From an uncultured Bacteroidales bacterium (GTDB taxonomy: Bacteria; Bacteroidota; Bacteroidia; Bacteroidales; UBA932), in assembly GCA_905235775.1 (NCBI GenBank), contig CAJOMY010000018.1, positions 1 through 16,469 on the forward strand: DNA of 16,469 bases. The letters run 5' to 3'. Below are positions 6,402-14,278 of the stretch, one piece after another (position 1 is the first letter of the stretch; each line of letters starts with the position of its first letter). The position numbers were made by a program, and so were the translations under genes. The notes under the pieces were generated by a model. It worked only from the letters and a program-made list of their open reading frames with translations, was not told the DNA's origin and ran no database searches.

Positions 6402-7805
6402 ATGGCGTTCATTCACGAAGACTTCATGCTCACCGGGCCCACGGCTCGGGAGCTCTACCATGCCCACGCAGAACGGCAGCCCATCATCGACTATCACTGT
6501 CATCTCTCCCCGCAGGAAATCGCGGAAAATATCCAGTTCCGCGACATCACCCAGCTCTGGCTGGGCAGCGACCACTACAAATGGCGCGCGATGCGGGCCA
6601 ACGGCGTGGACGAAGCGTACATCACGCTCGGCCGGCGCAACGCCTGGGAGGTCTTCGAGAAATGGGCGGAGACCGTCCCCTACACCATGCGCAATCCGCT
6701 CTACCACTGGGCCCATCTCGAGCTCAAGCGCGTGTTCGGCATCGACACGATCCTCTCCCCCGCCACGGCGCGCGAGATCTTCGAAGCATGCAATGCCAAG
6801 CTGGCGCAGCCCGAATTCCGCGGACAGGCCCTCATCCGACGTTTTAACGTGGAGACGATCTGCACCACGGACGATCCGGCCGACGACCTGCGCTGGCACC
6901 GGCAGATCGCGGAGCACCCCTTCGGCACGAAAGTCCTCCCGACCTGGCGTCCGGACAACGCCATCGCCATCGCGGACCCCAAATCCTACAAGGATTACCT
7001 GAATCGCCTCGGCGAGTCCGCCGACAAGAACATCGATTCCTACACGGACCTGGTCGAAGCCCTGCAGAAGCGCCATGACTTCTTCGCGCAGGCGGGCTGC
7101 AAGCTGTCCGACCACGGGTTGGACACCTTCCATGCAGCGGACTACAAGCCGCTGGAGATCGAGCTCATCTTCAAGAAAGTCCTGCTGGGCAAGACGCCCG
7201 GCGCCGACGAGATTGACAAATTCAGCAGCGCACTGCTGCACGACCTGGCCGTAATGGACGCCGAGACGGGCTGGACGCAGCAGTTCCATGTCGGGCCGAT
7301 CCGCAACAACAGCTCCCGCATGATGCGGCTGGCTGGCCGCGACACCGGCTTCGATTCCATCCTCGACCTGCAGATCTCCGAGGCCGGCAACCGCTTCTTC
7401 GACCGCCTCGACGACGAAGGGAAGCTGGCAAAGACGATACTCTACTGCCTGAACCCCAAGGACTTCGAGGTCATGGCCACGATGGCGGGCAATTTCAACG
7501 ACGGATCCGTGCCCGGCAAGATGCAGCTCGGCGCCGGCTGGTGGTTCCTGGACCAGGAGAGCGGCATGCGCCGCCAGCTGGACACCATTTCCAACCTCGG
7601 TCTGCTGAGCAGGTTCGTGGGCATGCTCACCGACTCGCGCAGTTTCACCAGCTACACGCGCCATGAGTATTTCCGCAGGATCCTGTGCGACCTGGTGGGC
7701 GCCGATGTGGACAGCGGCCGCCTGCCCGCCTCCGAGATGGAGCGCATCGGCGCGATGATCGAGGACATATCCTACCGCAACGCGAAGGCCTACTTCGGCT
7801 TCTAG
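6402..7805 (+). CDS. uxaC: Uronate isomerase (glucuronate/galacturonate isomerase)
   Basis: This cytosolic enzyme converts D-glucuronate to D-fructuronate and D-galacturonate to D-tagaturonate, the entry step of the hexuronate pathway. The protein is 467 residues, the expected full length, and belongs to the amidohydrolase-like UxaC family. Visible motifs are the metal-binding HxH in PIIDYHCHLSP (His32, His34), LWLGSDHYKWRAMRANG, WAETVPYTMRNPLYHW, HLELKRVFGID, ICTTDDPADDL and the C-terminal GMLTDSRSFTSYTRHEYFRR, ending in YRNAKAYFGF. ATG 6402 gives the canonical N-terminus (AFIHEDFMLTGPTARELYH). It lies 7 nt behind the LytTR gene, sharing its promoter. The usual partners (uxuA, uxuB, kdgK, hexuronate transporter) are not in the window, so the pathway must be completed elsewhere. 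Confidence 0.97.
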   Translation: MAFIHEDFMLTGPTARELYHAHAERQPIIDYHCHLSPQEIAENIQFRDITQLWLGSDHYKWRAMRANGVDEAYITLGRRNAWEVFEKWAETVPYTMRNPLYHWAHLELKRVFGIDTILSPATAREIFEACNAKLAQPEFRGQALIRRFNVETICTTDDPADDLRWHRQIAEHPFGTKVLPTWRPDNAIAIADPKSYKDYLNRLGESADKNIDSYTDLVEALQKRHDFFAQAGCKLSDHGLDTFHAADYKPLEIELIFKKVLLGKTPGADEIDKFSSALLHDLAVMDAETGWTQQFHVGPIRNNSSRMMRLAGRDTGFDSILDLQISEAGNRFFDRLDDEGKLAKTILYCLNPKDFEVMATMAGNFNDGSVPGKMQLGAGWWFLDQESGMRRQLDTISNLGLLSRFVGMLTDSRSFTSYTRHEYFRRILCDLVGADVDSGRLPASEMERIGAMIEDISYRNAKAYFGF

Positions 7806-8025
7806 AGCACCCGGATCCTCCGCTTCGCGTTTTTCTCTACAGCGCTTACATTCGCGAGTACGCGGATGACCGCTGTTTTCGATACCACTGCTGCAAACAC
7901 AGTTAAGCCGACAAGCGTCGTCAATGTCCGGAAGATGCAGGCATTGAAAGCAGTTGGTTCGTTGCACCAAGAAAGGGGGATGACTAATAAGTCCAATGGA
8001 CTTTGAGGTCATCCTCTTTTTGTAA
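7806..8025. other. Lower-GC intergenic unit between uxaC and the inverted-repeat element; candidate sRNA or repeat
   Basis: From the uxaC stop to the terminator at 7972-8021 there is no gene I can support. The stretch is about 53% G+C (90 of 170 bases counted over 7811-7980), lower than the coding DNA on either side. Both strands stay open for about 65 codons in one frame (plus from 7806; minus 7996 to 7802), but neither translation has a recognisable domain. A weak promoter-like pair, TTCG (7824-7827), 19 nt, TACATTCG (7847-7854), differs by one base in each box from the Bacteroidetes consensus. A transcript from there would be about 165 nt and end at the terminator. The translated strings remind me of short hypothetical proteins called repeatedly in Bacteroidales genomes, which would mean a dispersed repeat; this is unverified recollection. 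Confidence 0.35.
7972..8021 (+). terminator. Terminator downstream of uxaC
   Basis: GGGGATGAC (7976-7984) pairs with GTCATCCTC (8008-8016) with one G-T pair. Inside it AAGTCC and GGACTT form a second 6-bp stem around a three-base loop. A run of five T follows, and AAAG upstream can pair with it, extending the stem. It serves the plus strand best. It is 166 nt from the uxaC stop, far for a dedicated terminator, which leaves open that it ends a separate small transcript. Confidence 0.8.
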
Positions 8026-8252
8026 GTTGTCCGGGTGGTCCAGGGGTGCTCGGGCTGACGTCGGGAAAGGGCGGGGCTGTCCGCCTTGGTTGCTGGACGG
8101 CTAACTCCTCCTTTTTGGCCAGGTCCTGCGGCCCTGTCCAACAGTCGTCAGACACACGCCGTCCTGCTGCCTTGCAGCACCGCCGCCCTCAGCGGGCCCC
8201 GCTAATCCTTTCCCTCCTATTCGCCCGGACACCCCTGGACCACCCGGACAAC
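8026..8252. repeat. 227-bp element with perfect 23-bp terminal inverted repeats (MITE/REPIN-like)
   Basis: The 23 bases at 8026-8048 (start GTTGTCCGGG, end CAGGGGTG) are the exact reverse complement of 8230-8252. Inside, pairing continues in steps: GGGAAAGG 8063-8070 with 8207-8214, GCGGGGC 8071-8077 with 8196-8202, GGACGGC 8095-8101 with 8158-8164, and TGGCCAGG 8116-8123 with 8133-8140 (one mismatch). The whole unit can therefore fold into one long broken hairpin. It is about 67% G+C (152 of 227 counted). No transposase is encoded: short open frames crossing it have no recognisable content. No clear target-site duplication flanks it; instead TTTTTGT lies just outside the left end, and a similar TTTTGT, read from the minus strand, outside the right end. 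It could be a non-autonomous mobile element, a paired extragenic palindrome, or a large two-way transcription barrier. Confidence 0.6.
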
Positions 8253-8257
8253 GGCAC

Positions 8258-8314
8258 AAAATAAAATGGCCTCGAAGGCGGGTGCGCTGCCGCTGCCGCG
8301 GAGCCGCCCTCGCC
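8258..8314 (-). terminator. Probable terminator of the GH2 gene
   Basis: On the minus strand an imperfect G+C-rich stem (8314-8304 with 8287-8277, GGCGAGGGCGG against the facing bases) and a small GCCT/AGGC hairpin (8279-8269) precede ATTTTATTTT (8267-8258). It lies about 40 nt past the GH2 stop. The stem has mismatches, so this is a moderate call. Confidence 0.45.
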
Positions 8315-8354
8315 TGACAATGGACAAAGAAGGCGCCCAATAATCACTGGCGGA

Positions 8355-10865
8355 TTACCTTGTCTGGATGTTGGTCTTGATGGTGGCGTAGTCGGAACGG
8401 ACCGTCAGGGTGGCGGTGCCGGCCTCGCCCCGCAGGGAGCGGACGACGGCGAGTGCCTTGCCGCTGAAGAGGGCTTTGTCGCTGCCTTTCAGGGAGAGGG
8501 TGTCGGCGGCGTTGCCGTTGTCCACCCCCACGAGTTCGCCCGCGCCTTCGACGGCGAAGTGCAGCAGGTCCGTGGCCGTGGGGACCGGACGACCGTCGGC
8601 GTCCAGCGCCTCGACGGTCACGTACGAGAGGTCATAGCCGTCGGCGGCAAGGGTCCGCCGGTCGGGCGTCAGGCGCAGGGTGACGGGCTCGCCAGTCGTG
8701 TGGCGTGCCTCGCGCGCAACTACCTTGCCGTCCCGGTAGCTGACGACCTCGATTTGGCCGGGCTCGAAGGGCACGGCGTTCCATTGTACGTGCAGCACGT
8801 CGTGCGTCTTGGCCTGACGGCCGAAGGACTCTCCGTTCACGAAGAGCTCCGCTTCGTCGGCGTTGCTGTAGTAGGCCCAGACGTCCACCAGCTCGCCCGG
8901 AGTCCAGTTCCAGTGCGGGAAGAGGTGCAGGACGGTCTTGTCCGTCCACTCGGACTGGTACATCCAGTAGGCATCCTTGGGGAATCCGGCCAGGTCCACG
9001 ACGCCGAAATACGAACTGCGCGACGGCCAGCCGTACGGCGTCGGCTCACCCAGGTAGTCGAATCCCGTCCAAATGAAGGTCCCGGCGATGAAATCGCGGT
9101 CCCGGACCGCGGTCCACGCCTCTTCATGGTAGTTGGCCCACGGGGCGCAGCAGGCGTCGTAGGCCGTCACCTGGTGGTCCCAGTCCACTTCGCCCTCGGC
9201 GGTGTATTGCCAGCCGCGGCCGGGCAGCTTTTTCCTGTCCGTGGAGGGCTGGAAATAGATTCCGCGGCTGTTCAGCGACGAGACGGTCTCGGAGCAGATC
9301 AGCGGCTTGCCCGGGAACCAGACGCGGCAGGAATCATAGAGTTGCGGGTGGTAGTTGAAGCCATAGACATCCAGCGCGCCGCTGCGGAGCAGGTTGTTGC
9401 CCGGCCAGACGCCGTTGCAGCCGGCCGTGATGGCGCGGGTCGTGTCCAGGTCGCGGATGATCTGGGCCATGTGCCGGGTCAGCAGGATGTTGGGATTGTT
9501 CTCATTGGGGTCGCTCCGGTTCAGGGAATGGATGAAGTTCAGCAAGTCGTTGGCCTGCTCCGGGGTGAGGTTGGCGATGTCGTCGGTGCTCGAATCGCTC
9601 TGCTCCAGGATCTCGTTGCCGATGCTCCACATCACCACGCTGGGGTGGTTGCGGTCGCGGCGGACGAAGTCCTGCACGTCCCGGACATGCCACTCGTCGA
9701 AGAAACGGGCATAGTCGAAGCGCGTTTTGCGCTTGCGCCACATGTCCATGGCTTCGTCCATCACGAGAAATCCCATCTCATCACAGAGGTCGAGCAGTTC
9801 CGGGGCCGGCGGATTGTGGGAGGTGCGGATGGCGTTCACGCCCATGTCCTGCAGGATCTGCAGCTGGCGCTGGAGCGCGCGACGGTGCACCGCGGTGCCC
9901 AGGCAACCCAGGTCATGGTGCAGGCAGACGCCCAGCAGCTTGACCGGGCGACCGTTGAGGATGAAGCCGCGGCTGGCGTCCCACTCGGTCGTGCGGATGC
10001 CGAAACGGGTGCTGCAGCTGTCCTTCCATTTGCCGTCGGAGACGGTCACCTGTGCCGTATAAAGATAGCTGTCTCCGAGGTCCCAGCGGTGGGGCGACTT
10101 GAGCTCCAGGCGCGTTTCGAAGACAGGAGCGCCCAGTGAGGAGGAATGCGCGACCGTCCGCCCGCGGGCGTCCAGGATGCGGACTTCGTAGTTCAGGTCC
10201 TGCCCCGGGGCGGCGCCTTCGCTCTCCACGGTCACCACCACGGTGGCCTTGTCGTCCGTGACGTTCACCGCACGGGCAAAGATCCCGTTGTAAGCCACGC
10301 GGACGGGATCGGTGACGACCAGGCGGACATTGCGGTAGATGCCGCAGCCCGCATACCAGCGGGAATTGGGCTGGTCGGCATTGTCGCAGCGGACGGCGAT
10401 CAGGTTGTCCCCCGGCCGCAGGTACCCCGTGATATCGTAGGAGAAGGAGCTGTACCCGTATGGGCGCGTGCCCAGGGCCTGCCCGTTCACATAGACGGTG
10501 CTGTTCATGAATACCCCGTCGAATTCCACGCAGACGCGTCTGGCGGGCCGGCCGTCCGCACCGGACAGATCCGCCGGGGCGGAGAAATGTTTGCGATACC
10601 AGCCAACGCCGCCCGGCAGTGCTCCGCCGCTGGGCGTGGACGGGTTGTCTGCGGAAAAAGCGCCCTCGATGCTCCAGTCGTGCGGCAGGTGCAGCGTGCG
10701 CCAGGCCGCATCGTCGAAGTCCTCTTCGGCGAAGGCCGGATCGTCTCCCAGGGCGAACTTCCAGTCAAAATTGAAATCTTCGCCGCGCTGCGGGGCACCG
10801 GCCCCCGGGCGGCAGCCGCCCAGCAGAGCCAGCAGCGGCAACAAGGTTATCAGCAAGCGTTTCAT
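8355..10865 (-). CDS. Glycoside hydrolase family 2 lipoprotein, beta-galactosidase-like
   Basis: This is a predicted retaining exo-glycosidase anchored to a membrane by lipid. The 836-residue protein starts MKRLLITLLPLLALLGGC with Cys18 as the lipidation site. A GH2 sugar-binding jelly-roll follows, about residues 30-185 (LPHDWSIEG, GVGWYRKHF, VYVNGQALG, RWYAGCGIYRNV), then the Ig-like domain (about 186-290). The TIM barrel (about 295-600) has GVCLHHDLG, RTSHNPP, DEAMDMWRKRKT and NHPSVVMWSIGNE with acid/base Glu418, and PLICSETVSS with nucleophile Glu526. C-terminal beta domains include a DUF4982-type part (HWNWTPGELVDVWAYYSNAD). This layout is common in Bacteroidales beta-galactosidases. The N-K motif of beta-glucuronidases was not seen. 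Other beta-glycosides cannot be excluded. An upstream ATG at 10925 would add 20 residues before the signal peptide and run through the secA promoter, so 10865 is preferred. It is a single-gene unit, divergent from secA and convergent with uxaC. Confidence 0.94.
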   Translation of the reverse strand: MKRLLITLLPLLALLGGCRPGAGAPQRGEDFNFDWKFALGDDPAFAEEDFDDAAWRTLHLPHDWSIEGAFSADNPSTPSGGALPGGVGWYRKHFSAPADLSGADGRPARRVCVEFDGVFMNSTVYVNGQALGTRPYGYSSFSYDITGYLRPGDNLIAVRCDNADQPNSRWYAGCGIYRNVRLVVTDPVRVAYNGIFARAVNVTDDKATVVVTVESEGAAPGQDLNYEVRILDARGRTVAHSSSLGAPVFETRLELKSPHRWDLGDSYLYTAQVTVSDGKWKDSCSTRFGIRTTEWDASRGFILNGRPVKLLGVCLHHDLGCLGTAVHRRALQRQLQILQDMGVNAIRTSHNPPAPELLDLCDEMGFLVMDEAMDMWRKRKTRFDYARFFDEWHVRDVQDFVRRDRNHPSVVMWSIGNEILEQSDSSTDDIANLTPEQANDLLNFIHSLNRSDPNENNPNILLTRHMAQIIRDLDTTRAITAGCNGVWPGNNLLRSGALDVYGFNYHPQLYDSCRVWFPGKPLICSETVSSLNSRGIYFQPSTDRKKLPGRGWQYTAEGEVDWDHQVTAYDACCAPWANYHEEAWTAVRDRDFIAGTFIWTGFDYLGEPTPYGWPSRSSYFGVVDLAGFPKDAYWMYQSEWTDKTVLHLFPHWNWTPGELVDVWAYYSNADEAELFVNGESFGRQAKTHDVLHVQWNAVPFEPGQIEVVSYRDGKVVAREARHTTGEPVTLRLTPDRRTLAADGYDLSYVTVEALDADGRPVPTATDLLHFAVEGAGELVGVDNGNAADTLSLKGSDKALFSGKALAVVRSLRGEAGTATLTVRSDYATIKTNIQTR

Positions 10866-10870
10866 ATCCG

Positions 10871-10878
10871 CAAAGATA
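10871..10878 (-). promoter_or_regulatory. Candidate -7 element of the GH2 gene
   Basis: On the minus strand TATCTTTG (TAnnTTTG) lies 5 nt before the GH2 ATG, behind a run of seven T. No TTTG is found at the -33 distance. If used, the mRNA would have almost no leader. Otherwise the true promoter lies further upstream, within the secA promoter region. Confidence 0.45.
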
Positions 10879-10901
10879 ACAAAAAAACGGCAGGCAGGGT
10901 T

Positions 10902-10933
10902 TTTGCGAATAACGGGACAATTCATTACCTTTG
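10902..10933 (+). promoter_or_regulatory. Bacteroidetes-type promoter of secA
   Basis: TTTG (10902-10905), a 20-nt spacer and TACCTTTG (10926-10933) match the consensus. The leader to the secA ATG at 10991 would be about 50 nt and is A-rich just before the start, as usual for Bacteroidetes genes that lack Shine-Dalgarno sites. Confidence 0.8.
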
Positions 10934-10990
10934 TACGATTATGCGCCTGCGTGCACGTATAGACAACAGAAAACGAAAAATATTGTCAAA

Positions 10991-13900
10991 ATGTCATTTG
11001 CATCAGTTATCGGCAAGGTCTTCGGTTCGAAGTCGGAACGCGACTTCAAGGCTGTAAAGCCTGTCCTGGACAAGATCCTGGCCGTCTATCCGGAAATCGA
11101 CGCGCTTTCCGACGACGGGATCCGTGCCCGTTCGGCGGCGTTGCGGGAGCGCCTGCGCGAGGTGGAGAAGCCGTTCGAGGACCGTATCAACGAAATCAAG
11201 CTGGAGATGGACAAGGATATTTCCATCTCCGAGAAAGAGATACTGGCCGGCGAGTCGGACAAGCTCGTCAAGGATGAGGATGAGGCCATCGAGAAGGCTC
11301 TCGACGAGATCCTCCCGGAGGCGTTCGCCATCGTGAAGAGCACGGCGCGCCGTTTCAAGGAGAATCCCACCATCACCGTCACCGCGACGCAATTCGACCG
11401 CGACCTGTCGGTGGACCACGACTTCGTGGACATCCAGGGCGACAAGGCCGTGTATCGCAACCACTGGCTGGCCGGCGGCAACGAGATTACCTGGGACATG
11501 GTCCACTACGACGTCCAGCTGATCGGCGGCATCGCCCTGCACCAGGGCAAGATCGCCGAGATGGCGACGGGCGAGGGCAAGACCCTCGTGGCGACCCTCC
11601 CGGTGTTCCTCAACGCCCTGGCGGGCAAAGGCGTACACATGGTGACCGTCAACGACTACCTGTCCAAGCGCGACTCCGAGTGGATGGGTCCGCTGTACAT
11701 GTTCCACGGCCTGTCCGTGGACTGCATCGACAAGCACCAGCCCAATTCGGATCCGCGCCGCAAGGCCTATGAGTGCGACATCACTTTCGGTACGAACAAC
11801 GAGTTCGGTTTCGACTACCTCCGCGACAACATGGCCATCAGCCAGGAGGACCTGGTGCAGCGCAAGCACCATTTCGCCATCGTGGACGAGGTGGACTCCG
11901 TGCTCATCGACGATGCGCGTACTCCGCTCATCATCTCCGGCCCGATCACGCGCAATGAAACCGACGAAGCGCAGTTCATGGAGTTCCGTCCCTATGTGGA
12001 GCGGCTCTACCAGACGCAGCGTACCCTGGTGAACCAGGTGCTCAACGAGGCCAAGAAGAAGATCGCGGAAGGCGACGAGGCCGAGGGCGGCAAGCTCCTC
12101 CTGCGGGCGCACAAGGGCCTTCCCAAGTATCAGCCGCTTATCAAGTTCCTCTCCGAGCCGGGCATGAAGGTGCTCTTGCAGAAGGCGGAGAACTACTACA
12201 TGCAGGACAACGAGAAGGAAATGCCGGTCGTCACCGATCCGCTGTATTTCGTGATCAGCGAACAGCTGCACTCGGTGGACATGACCGACAAGGGACATGA
12301 GGTGCTGGCGAAGGGCGTGGGCGAGGACGATTTCTTCGTCCTGCCGGACGTGGGCTCCCGCATCGCCGAGATCGAGCATTCCGACCTTCCGCTCGCCGAG
12401 AAACAGCAGAAGAAGGATGAGCTGATGGCCGAGTTCTCCACCAAGAGCGAGCGCGTGCACACCGTGATCCAGCTCCTGAAGGCGTACACCATGTTCGAGA
12501 AGGATGTGGATTACGTGATCATGGACGGCAAAATCAAGATTGTGGACGAGTCCACGGGCCGTATCATGGAGGGACGCCGCTGGAGCGACGGCCTGCACCA
12601 GGCGGTCGAGGCCAAGGAGAACGTCAAGGTCGAGGGCGCCACGCAGACCTTCGCGACCATTACCCTGCAGAACTACTTCCGCATGTACCACAAGCTGGCC
12701 GGCATGACCGGTACGGCCGAGACGGAGGCGGGCGAGTTCTGGAGCATCTACAAGCTGGACGTGATGGTCATCCCGACCAACCGTCCCGTGATCCGGGACG
12801 ACCAGAACGACCTCATCTACAAGACCAAGAAAGCCAAGTATGCGGCCGTCATCGACCGCATCGTGGATCTCTCGAATGCCGGCCGCCCGGTGCTCGTCGG
12901 CACGACGGACGTCGAGACCTCCGAGCTCCTCAGCCGCATGTTGCGGATGCGCGGCATCCGGCATAATGTGCTGAACGCCAAGGAGCACGCCCGGGAGGCC
13001 GAGATCGTGGCCCAGGCGGGCCAGACCGCGGCGGTGACCATTGCCACGAACATGGCGGGCCGCGGTACGGATATCAAACTCTCCGACGAGGTGAAGGCCG
13101 CCGGCGGTCTTGCGATCATCGGCACGGAGCGGCACGATTCCCGCCGCGTCGACCGTCAGCTGCGCGGCCGTGCCGGCCGTCAGGGAGACCCGGGATCGTC
13201 CACCTTCTATATCTCCCTGGAGGACAAACTGATGCGCCTGTTCGGCTCCGAGCGTATCGCGAGCATGGTGGACCGGCTGGGCATGGAGGAAAACGAAGCG
13301 CTCGAGAGCAAGATGCTTTCGAACGCCATCGAGAATGCGCAGAAGAAGGTCGAGGAGAACAACTTCGGCATCCGCAAGCGCCTGCTCGAATACGACGACG
13401 TGATGAACTACCAGCGCGAAGCCATCTACTCCCGCCGGCGCAACGCCATCAGCGGCGAGAAGGTGGAGATCGACCTGCAGAACATGATGAAGGACACCGC
13501 TGCGCTCTTCGTGGAGCAGAGCAAGGGCCTTCCGTTCGAGGAGTTCGAGGTTTCACTGATGGCCCAGCTGTCGATTGACAGCGGCCTGGACGCCCGGACC
13601 TACGAGAAGGCGAAACCCGCCGAGATCGAAGACCGCATCGTGGAACATATGCTGGAGGTGTACGGCCGCAGGATGGATACCCTCGTGGAGCGCCTGTATC
13701 CGATCATCAAGGATGTCTATGAGAAGCAGGGCACGATGTACCAGAACATCGCCATCCCCATCTCCGACGGCCGTAAGCAGATGACCCTGTCGGTGAACCT
13801 CGAGCGCGCCTACAACTCCGAAGGCCGCGAGATTGCCAAGACGCTGAGCAAGAACATCATCCTCTACCAGATCGACGAGCACTGGAAGGAGCACCTCCGC

Positions 13901-14266
13901 GAGATGGACGACCTCAAGCAGAGCGTCCAGAACGCTTCCTACGAACAGAAGGACCCGGTGGTGGTTTACAAGCTGGAGAGCTACAACCTTTTCGCCGGCA
14001 TGCTTGAGGCGCTCAACCAGGACGTCCTGTCCTTCCTCTTCAAGGCCTTCGTTCCGCTCCAGGACCGCCCGCAGCAACCGCAGCGCGCCGTCCGGCCGCA
14101 GACCGACATGTCGCGCTACCAGGCCCGTCACAGCGACCTGACCACCAACGGCGAGCAGAAGACCAATGCGCCGGTCAAGGTGGACAAGCAGGTGGGCCGC
14201 AACGATCCCTGCCCGTGCGGCAGCGGCAAGAAGTATAAACAATGCCACGGCAAAGGCCTGGTGTAA
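10991..14266 (+). CDS. secA: Preprotein translocase ATPase SecA
   Basis: SecA is the ATPase motor that pushes unfolded preproteins through SecYEG at the inner membrane. The product has 1091 residues, long like other Bacteroidetes SecA proteins because of insertions in the N-terminal half (acidic/lysine-rich stretch near residues 55-115) and around residues 330-470. Visible motifs are Walker A ATGEGKT (192-198), VTVNDYLSKRDSEWM, GTNNEFGFDYLRDNM, the DEVD Walker B (299-302) followed by SVLIDDARTPLIISGP, VDESTGRIMEGRRWSDGLHQ, KLAGMTGTAETE, ATNMAGRGTDIKL and QLRGRAGRQGDPGSS. The C-terminus carries the zinc and SecB/ribosome-binding motif CPCGSGKKYKQCHG with Cys1074, Cys1076, Cys1085 and His1086. 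ATG 10991 is chosen because SFASVIGKVFGSK is the usual N-terminus. The bactofilin gene follows after 12 nt. No decay is visible. Confidence 0.99.
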   Translation: MSFASVIGKVFGSKSERDFKAVKPVLDKILAVYPEIDALSDDGIRARSAALRERLREVEKPFEDRINEIKLEMDKDISISEKEILAGESDKLVKDEDEAIEKALDEILPEAFAIVKSTARRFKENPTITVTATQFDRDLSVDHDFVDIQGDKAVYRNHWLAGGNEITWDMVHYDVQLIGGIALHQGKIAEMATGEGKTLVATLPVFLNALAGKGVHMVTVNDYLSKRDSEWMGPLYMFHGLSVDCIDKHQPNSDPRRKAYECDITFGTNNEFGFDYLRDNMAISQEDLVQRKHHFAIVDEVDSVLIDDARTPLIISGPITRNETDEAQFMEFRPYVERLYQTQRTLVNQVLNEAKKKIAEGDEAEGGKLLLRAHKGLPKYQPLIKFLSEPGMKVLLQKAENYYMQDNEKEMPVVTDPLYFVISEQLHSVDMTDKGHEVLAKGVGEDDFFVLPDVGSRIAEIEHSDLPLAEKQQKKDELMAEFSTKSERVHTVIQLLKAYTMFEKDVDYVIMDGKIKIVDESTGRIMEGRRWSDGLHQAVEAKENVKVEGATQTFATITLQNYFRMYHKLAGMTGTAETEAGEFWSIYKLDVMVIPTNRPVIRDDQNDLIYKTKKAKYAAVIDRIVDLSNAGRPVLVGTTDVETSELLSRMLRMRGIRHNVLNAKEHAREAEIVAQAGQTAAVTIATNMAGRGTDIKLSDEVKAAGGLAIIGTERHDSRRVDRQLRGRAGRQGDPGSSTFYISLEDKLMRLFGSERIASMVDRLGMEENEALESKMLSNAIENAQKKVEENNFGIRKRLLEYDDVMNYQREAIYSRRRNAISGEKVEIDLQNMMKDTAALFVEQSKGLPFEEFEVSLMAQLSIDSGLDARTYEKAKPAEIEDRIVEHMLEVYGRRMDTLVERLYPIIKDVYEKQGTMYQNIAIPISDGRKQMTLSVNLERAYNSEGREIAKTLSKNIILYQIDEHWKEHLREMDDLKQSVQNASYEQKDPVVVYKLESYNLFAGMLEALNQDVLSFLFKAFVPLQDRPQQPQRAVRPQTDMSRYQARHSDLTTNGEQKTNAPVKVDKQVGRNDPCPCGSGKKYKQCHGKGLV

Positions 14267-14278
14267 AACAGCATAGCC

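Noticed and set aside
7921..7970. GTCCGGAAG motif recalling the signal recognition particle RNA
   Set aside because: The bases after the GGAA loop do not follow the conserved SRP helix 8 pattern and the flanking arms do not pair as needed.
6360..8141. Minus-strand open frame (593 codons) opposite uxaC
   Set aside because: It is antisense to a well-conserved uxaC, lacks any recognisable motif, and runs through the terminator and part of the inverted-repeat element.
8046..8264. Small open frames within the inverted-repeat element (plus 8046-8264, minus 8340-8101)
   Set aside because: Arg/Pro/Ser-rich translations without motifs, explained by the high G+C of the palindromic DNA; no transposase signature.
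8559..10139. Plus-strand open frame (526 codons) opposite the GH2 gene
   Set aside because: Shadow of the GH2 reading frame; the GH2 strand has signal peptide, active-site Glu residues and full-length domain order.
11003..13135. Minus-strand open frame (710 codons) opposite secA, with a similar one at 13553-14581
   Set aside because: Leu/Val/His-rich antisense translation without domains; secA on the other strand is complete with all motifs.
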